Positions 4,697 through 8,160 of a stretch of 8,160 bases of DNA are shown here, one piece after another. Below the pieces are notes generated by a model. That model was not told where the DNA came from, searched no databases, and saw only the letters and a program-made list of their open reading frames with translations. The DNA comes from Elusimicrobia bacterium RIFCSPLOWO2_01_FULL_64_13 (GTDB lineage Bacteria > Elusimicrobiota > Elusimicrobia > 2-02-FULL-39-32): assembly GCA_001800095.1 (NCBI GenBank), contig MGUT01000052.1:14544-22703 (forward strand), read 5' to 3'. The translations under genes were made by a program, and so were the position numbers. Numbering within the stretch: the first letter of the stretch is position 1; each line of letters starts with the position of its first letter.

Positions 4697-5416
4697 ATGA
4701 AAAAGATCGCTCTCGCCCTCCTCTGCGCGTCCTTGACCGGCTGCGCCGCCGTCGCCAAGAAACTGCCCTTCCTGGGGAAAAAAGAAGCCCTGGTCGGAGG
4801 GGTCTACTCTCAAAACCTGGACGAGGAACGGCTCGTGGATCTGGTCATCGTGAAGAAATTGAGCGGGGCCAAGAAGTTCTGGCTGATGGAGGCCTACACC
4901 CCCTACCTGGAAGGATACCTGCGCGGCGTCGTGGTGGACTACGACGACGTCCCCATCGAGGGAGTGGTGGTGCGGGTGACGGACGGGGCCCAGGACAGCC
5001 CGGGCTTCGACCCGGGGATATCCGACGTCAACGGGATCTACCGCATCCGGTTCTCCGTGCCCATCGTCAAGGAAAAGGTGGACCTCTCCGCCTCGATCGC
5101 TTACAATCCGCCCTGGGAACAGCAGCTGGGCATGCTCGGCGCCGCCATCGAGGCGCAGACCAAGCTCACCAAGTTCCGGCTCTACTACGACCGCAAGAAC
5201 GCCATCATCGGGATCGGCGAGGACGCCCCCAAGACGATCGTCCGCAAAGTGACCGGAACTCTCGCGGAGATCGAACGCAAGAAGGGCGCGGCCAAGCCGG
5301 CTCCCGGAAAGAAGGCCCCCCCTCCGCCGGCCGAGGCCAAGCCGGCCCCGCAGCCGAAAAAGGAATCCCAGGAAAACCAGGACTTTTTCGGTGGGTTCGG
5401 TGAATTCGGCCAATAA
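4697..5416 (+). CDS. Lipoprotein with carboxypeptidase-regulatory-like beta domain, paralogue 1
   Basis: This 239-residue protein has a textbook type-II signal (MKKIALALLCASLTGC, lipidated at Cys16). After a linker, residues 68-165 form a probable beta-sandwich: YLEGYLRGVVVDYDDVP, IEGVVVRVTDG, SDVNGIYRIRFSVP. This resembles transthyretin-like/carboxypeptidase-regulatory domains, in which a G-x-V-x-D-x-x-G-x-P-V-x-G-A-x-V pattern is followed by T/S-D-x-N-G-x-Y. A positively charged segment (RLYYDRKNAI) follows, then a Lys/Pro/Ala-rich low-complexity stretch (about 195-222) and an aromatic tail DFFGGFGEFGQ. Ala follows the Cys, so outer-membrane sorting would be expected by the enterobacterial rule, which may not hold here. 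The next gene encodes a paralogue overlapping its 3' end by 26 nt. No function can be assigned; structural or cell-envelope adhesion roles are guesses. Confidence 0.82.
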   Translation: MKKIALALLCASLTGCAAVAKKLPFLGKKEALVGGVYSQNLDEERLVDLVIVKKLSGAKKFWLMEAYTPYLEGYLRGVVVDYDDVPIEGVVVRVTDGAQDSPGFDPGISDVNGIYRIRFSVPIVKEKVDLSASIAYNPPWEQQLGMLGAAIEAQTKLTKFRLYYDRKNAIIGIGEDAPKTIVRKVTGTLAEIERKKGAAKPAPGKKAPPPPAEAKPAPQPKKESQENQDFFGGFGEFGQ

Positions 5417-6014
5417 CCGGGTATCGTTCCTCTTCGCCGCCCTGGCTTTGATTGCCACGGGCTGCCTGCGCCCCCTCTCCGTCAAGGAAAACCTTTCCGA
5501 AGGCCAGATCACGGACCTCAAGGTCATCCGCAAACCCAGCCCGGAAAAGACCCTGGGGATCGTCCCGCGCTACGACGACTATCTTGAGGGCTACCTCCGC
5601 GGTGGGGTGGTGAATCCCGACGGCAAGCCGGTCGCGGGCGCCATCGTCAAGGTCTCCGACTCCTCCGGCAGGCCTTCCCGGGACTTCGGCAGCGGCGTGA
5701 CGGACCAGAACGGGGAATTCCGTCTGCGCTTCTCCCTCCCCATCCGCTGGAACCGTCTGGACTTCACGGGCAAGGTCCGCCTGTCCGGAGGGTGGGACAT
5801 GATCTCCCCGCGCGACGACTTCCGGGTCTACTTCAACCGAAAGAACGGCGTCCTGGCCTACTTTCCCAAGGAATTCTGGATCCCCGGCAGGGCCAGGAAG
5901 GCCGAGTCCGCCCAGGACCCGAAGGGACTGGACAAGCTCAAGAAGTCCCTCAAGCCCCCTCCCGGGAAAAAAGAGCCGGGGGACATATTCGACGACATGG
6001 GGTTCGAGCCCTAA
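5391..6014 (+). CDS. Lipoprotein with carboxypeptidase-regulatory-like beta domain, paralogue 2
   Basis: This 207-residue lipoprotein has a hydrophobic signal ending in IATGC (Cys25) and is a clear paralogue of its upstream neighbour. Similarity runs from about residue 35 to 155: the identical octapeptide YLEGYLRG (64-71), then PDGKPVAGAIVKVSD, GVTDQNGEFRLRFSLP and RVYFNRKNGV. The tail is again Lys/Pro-rich (about 180-195) and ends in an acidic/aromatic motif, DIFDDMGFEP. The start is GTG 5391, with AGGA eight bases upstream; GTG 5400 is an alternative that shortens the N-region by three residues. Both lie within the upstream gene, implying coupling. Its substrate, partner and location (inner or outer membrane) are unknown. 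Confidence 0.8.
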   Translation: MGSVNSANNRVSFLFAALALIATGCLRPLSVKENLSEGQITDLKVIRKPSPEKTLGIVPRYDDYLEGYLRGGVVNPDGKPVAGAIVKVSDSSGRPSRDFGSGVTDQNGEFRLRFSLPIRWNRLDFTGKVRLSGGWDMISPRDDFRVYFNRKNGVLAYFPKEFWIPGRARKAESAQDPKGLDKLKKSLKPPPGKKEPGDIFDDMGFEP

Positions 6015-6020
6015 CCGGCC

Positions 6021-7100
6021 GTGCCGTCCGGATTTCCTTACCGGGCGCTCGCGGCCTGGTACCGCGGGGCGAGCCGCCGGCTCCCCTGGAGAAAAGACCC
6101 CTCCCCCTATAAGGTCTGGGTCTCCGAGATCATGCTCCAGCAGACCCGGGTCCAAAACGTCATCCCCTATTTTGAGCGCTTCCTGAAGAGGTTCCCCGAC
6201 GTCAGGACCCTGGCCCTGGCCGGGGAACAGGACGTGGTCCGCCTCTGGTCCGGGCTGGGTTACTATTCCCGGGTCCGCAACCTTCGCCGCGCGGCCAAGA
6301 TCGTTCTCGAGCGCCACGGCGGGGTCCTGCCCCGGAACCGGGCCGAACTCCTGGCTCTGCCCGGCATAGGCCCATACAGCGCCGGGGCCATACTCTCCAT
6401 CGCCTACGGGATCCCCGAGCCCATCATGGACGGTAACGTGCGCAGGGTCCTTTCGCGGTTCTTCCTCGTCCGCCCGGACCGGCTCCTCTGGCGGCAGGCC
6501 GGGCGGCTGGTGGCCGGATGCGGATCCCCGTCGGAATTCAACCAGTCCCTCATGGAGCTGGGCGCTCTCGTCTGCGCCCCGAAACAGCCGGCCTGCGGCG
6601 CCTGTCCACTCCGGCGCGCCTGCCGCGCCCGGAAAAGAGGACTGACGGAGTCCTACCCCCGGCGGGGGCGGCCCCAAAAAACCGTCAGGCGCTCCTACGT
6701 CCTGGCCCTGCTCCGCCGGGAAAGTCGCCTCCGCCCCGGCTCCCGCCTCCTTCTTCTCCGGCGTTCCGGCAGGCGGAAGTGGCTCAAGGGCCTGTGGGAG
6801 TTCCCCATGGCGCGGGTCCCGAAGGGTCCGGAGTCCGGCGGGTCCCGGGACGGCCTGGAGAGATGGTCGGAAAGGTTCGGCCGGGACCTGGGAACGGCCG
6901 TCCGGCTCGACTCCTTCCTCGGCCGGGTCCGGCACGCCATCACCCGGCACCTCCTGACCGTCCAGGTGTTCTCCGGGACCGCCTCCGGAGAACCCGCCAG
7001 AGGGCGGGCCCAGGCGGCCTGGGCGTCCCCGCGGGAGCTGGAGCGGTACGGCGGCTCCTCGCTCTCGCGAAAGGCCCTTGCCCTCCTTCCGCCTATTTGA
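6021..7100 (+). CDS. mutY: A/G-specific adenine DNA glycosylase MutY
   Basis: MutY removes adenine mispaired with 8-oxoguanine, preventing G:C to T:A mutations. At 359 residues it has standard length. The catalytic domain shows LPWR (21-24), SEIMLQQTRV with Glu36, the helix-hairpin-helix LPGIGPYSAGA (113-123), MDGNVRRVLSR with catalytic Asp137, and the [4Fe-4S] loop Cys185-x6-Cys192-x2-Cys195-x5-Cys201. A NUDIX-like 8-oxoG-recognition domain follows from about 225 (KWLKGLWEFPMARV at 253-266). The loop corresponding to the E. coli FSH motif reads HAITRH (305-310), so the His is replaced or shifted. The start is GTG 6021, six bases after the preceding stop and without a good Shine-Dalgarno, suggesting coupling to the lipoprotein gene. 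With the UDG upstream it makes two base-excision glycosylases within 4 kb. Confidence 0.95.
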   Translation: MPSGFPYRALAAWYRGASRRLPWRKDPSPYKVWVSEIMLQQTRVQNVIPYFERFLKRFPDVRTLALAGEQDVVRLWSGLGYYSRVRNLRRAAKIVLERHGGVLPRNRAELLALPGIGPYSAGAILSIAYGIPEPIMDGNVRRVLSRFFLVRPDRLLWRQAGRLVAGCGSPSEFNQSLMELGALVCAPKQPACGACPLRRACRARKRGLTESYPRRGRPQKTVRRSYVLALLRRESRLRPGSRLLLLRRSGRRKWLKGLWEFPMARVPKGPESGGSRDGLERWSERFGRDLGTAVRLDSFLGRVRHAITRHLLTVQVFSGTASGEPARGRAQAAWASPRELERYGGSSLSRKALALLPPI

Positions 7101-7122
7101 TAGCATAGGAACCGCTCCCCAA

Positions 7123-7662
7123 ATGAATTGGATCGTAGTCGTCAATCTCGCCGTATTCTTCGCCTCGCTTGTATTCTTCATCATCGGGCTGGCGTTCATC
7201 TACAAGCCCACGTGGCTGGTGCGGATCAACAAGGTCTTCCGGGAAAGGATATTCAACGACAACCTGATCCTCCTCCAGAGGCGGAAGAAGGGCGTCCTCT
7301 TCCTGCTCCTTTTCTTCATCTTCCTTTTCTGGAGCTACCACCGTCTCGCCACCCTGGATTTTCTGGCCGATTCCCATATCGTGTCCACGGACCGGCTCCT
7401 GTACCATTCCCTCCAGCACCTCCGTTCCGGCCGGTATCCCCAGGTGCAGTCCCTTTGCCATCGGGTCCTGGCCAGGGACCCGCGGAACGCCGGGGCCCTC
7501 TACCAGCTCGGAGCCGTCCACTTCCTCATGAAGGACATCGAGACCGCCCGGAAATACTGGAAGAAAGCCAGCGAGATCGACCCGGACAGCGAGAACGCGA
7601 GAAGTCTGAAGATCCTGGTGGCCGGGCTGAACGGCCTTCCCCTCCCCGAGACCCCGAGATAA
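7123..7662 (+). CDS. Two-helix membrane protein with C-terminal tetratricopeptide repeats
   Basis: This 179-residue protein has two strong transmembrane helices: about 3-27 (WIVVVNLAVFFASLVFFIIG) and about 57-72 (GVLFLLLFFIFLFWSY). They are joined by a basic loop (VRINKVFRERIFNDN, LQRRKKG). Residues 90-160 form TPR-like helical pairs: LLYHSLQHLRSGRYPQVQSL with RVLARDP, then ALYQLGAVHFLMKDIETARK with KKASEIDPDSENA. TPRs act as protein-docking scaffolds, here membrane-tethered; the positive-inside rule puts the basic loop in the cytoplasm and the TPR outside. I chose ATG 7123, which directly precedes the first helix; there is only a distant AGGA. A weak promoter (TTGCCC 7078, 17 bp, TAGCAT 7101) may serve it in addition to readthrough from mutY. 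One base separates its stop from the next ATG. The specific role is unknown. Confidence 0.75.
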   Translation: MNWIVVVNLAVFFASLVFFIIGLAFIYKPTWLVRINKVFRERIFNDNLILLQRRKKGVLFLLLFFIFLFWSYHRLATLDFLADSHIVSTDRLLYHSLQHLRSGRYPQVQSLCHRVLARDPRNAGALYQLGAVHFLMKDIETARKYWKKASEIDPDSENARSLKILVAGLNGLPLPETPR

Positions 7663-7663
7663 A

Positions 7664-8160
7664 ATGACCGCGGTCGCCAAGGCCAAAGAGATCTTCTCCT
7701 GGGCCGGGAAAGAGATCCCCTCCGGCTCCGGACTCGAGGTCTATCTCTGCGAAGAGCGCGGCCGGAGCGCGGCGTGGTCCGAGAAAAAATGCGAGGACCT
7801 GACCCAATCCGAGGGGGGAGGCGCGGGCGTCCGCGTGATCCTGCGCGACGGCTCCTCCGGCCGGCAGGGTTACGCCTACGCGACCGGTTTTTCCCGGGAA
7901 TCGGTCGGCCGCGCGGCGCGGTCCGCGGCCGATTCCGCCCGGCTGCTTCCCGCGGACCCGCACCGTTCGCTCCCGGACAAGTCTTCGGTGACCAGCCGGG
8001 TGGATCCCGCCGCGCTCACGGACCCGACCGCTTTTTCCGACGGCATCCCGGCCATCCTCGACCGATTGCGCGAAGGCGAATCCCGGACGTTGAAGCGCTT
8101 CCCCCTCCTGCGCTCCATCCTCCGCGCGGGTTTCAGCGAGGGCCGCAGCGAGAGCGCGGT
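7664..8160 (+). CDS. TldD/PmbA-family metalloprotease, N-terminal part (cut by window edge)
   Basis: The open frame runs from ATG 7664 to the right edge (165 complete codons). Translated, it gives LEVYLCEERGRSAAWSEKK at about residues 24-42, GAGVRVILRDGSSGRQGYAYA at about 54-73, then a helix SRESVGRAARSAADSARL and DPHRSLPD. This is the usual N-terminal pattern of TldD/PmbA proteins, where a strand with acidic/aromatic residues precedes GVRV and a GR-G-A/S-Y-A/T motif. The DP-x-x-x-L-P spacing is more like PmbA (TldE) than TldD, but the metal-binding HExxxH that marks TldD would lie beyond the window. These proteins form heterodimeric proteases that process microcins, CcdA and unfolded peptides. 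The ATG is one base after the TPR gene stop, so it is co-transcribed with it. No TldD partner is visible here. Confidence 0.82.
   Translation, partial: MTAVAKAKEIFSWAGKEIPSGSGLEVYLCEERGRSAAWSEKKCEDLTQSEGGGAGVRVILRDGSSGRQGYAYATGFSRESVGRAARSAADSARLLPADPHRSLPDKSSVTSRVDPAALTDPTAFSDGIPAILDRLREGESRTLKRFPLLRSILRAGFSEGRSESA

Noticed and set aside
4508..5533. A 341-residue minus-strand frame opposite the HAD and lipoprotein genes
   Set aside because: It is antisense shadow composition (Gly/Arg/Asp-rich) and conflicts with the HAD motif IV and two lipobox-bearing genes on the plus strand.
5205..7199. A 664-residue open frame on the minus strand opposite the lipoproteins, mutY and the TPR gene
   Set aside because: Its translation is low-complexity Gly/Pro/Arg/Glu without any domain, and it lies antisense to mutY and a lipoprotein that carry clear family motifs. 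Long antisense frames are expected at this G+C content.
1..8160. Mobile elements, CRISPR arrays, tRNA or rRNA genes, toxin-antitoxin pairs
   Set aside because: No transposase, integrase, terminal inverted repeats, regularly spaced repeats or RNA-gene sequence could be recognised. The density of conserved housekeeping-type genes suggests ordinary chromosome.

Overview
This is a compact, GC-rich (by eye, mid-60s percent G+C) bacterial chromosome segment with almost no non-coding DNA. The organism is diderm: there is an outer-membrane beta-barrel protein, there are two lipoproteins with lipoboxes, and several exported proteins. Nothing here fixes the phylum. Gene content and style fit an uncultivated or environmental Gram-negative lineage (deltaproteobacterial, Elusimicrobiota-like or similar), but that is inference only. 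I see no mobile elements, tRNAs, rRNAs or CRISPR.

Left half, minus strand (3284 down to 1, running off the left edge): one tightly packed operon. In transcription order it holds a Fur-family regulator, a 76-residue Com-like zinc-ribbon protein, a 400-residue porin-like barrel, an exported FMN-binding-domain protein, a PepSY-type membrane protein carrying Asp-box (BNR-like) repeats, and the first 69 residues of an exported ApbE flavin transferase. Neighbours are 2 nt apart or overlap by 4 to 31 nt. The only convincing promoter is in front of fur. It is a near-consensus sigma70 promoter, and its -10 is covered by a 33-bp near-perfect palindrome that matches the Fur box. The likely reading is an iron-regulated module for flavin-based electron transfer across the periplasm: ApbE attaches FMN covalently to the exported FMN-binding protein, the PepSY-type protein links this to the inner membrane, and the porin passes substrate across the outer membrane. 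A ferric or other metal-reductase role is a hypothesis.

Centre (3285-3401): the divergent control region. It holds the Fur operator and promoter (leftward), a GC hairpin plus T-tract, and a likely near-leaderless promoter for the rightward genes.

Right half, plus strand: a family-4 uracil-DNA glycosylase whose N-terminus is an exact sliding-clamp-binding pentapeptide, followed directly by a YihX-like HAD phosphatase. A probable promoter then leads into two tandem paralogous lipoproteins of unknown function, MutY adenine glycosylase, a two-helix TPR membrane protein, and the start of a TldD/PmbA-family protease cut by the right edge. Two base-excision-repair glycosylases (UDG and MutY) thus flank an envelope lipoprotein pair; nothing in the sequence explains the pairing beyond shared neighbourhood.

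The most promising points for follow-up are the Fur-controlled flavinylation operon with its unusual PepSY/Asp-box hybrid and uncharacterised zinc ribbon, the A7 slippery run in the pepSY/apbE overlap, the clamp motif on the UDG, and the tandem lipoprotein family.
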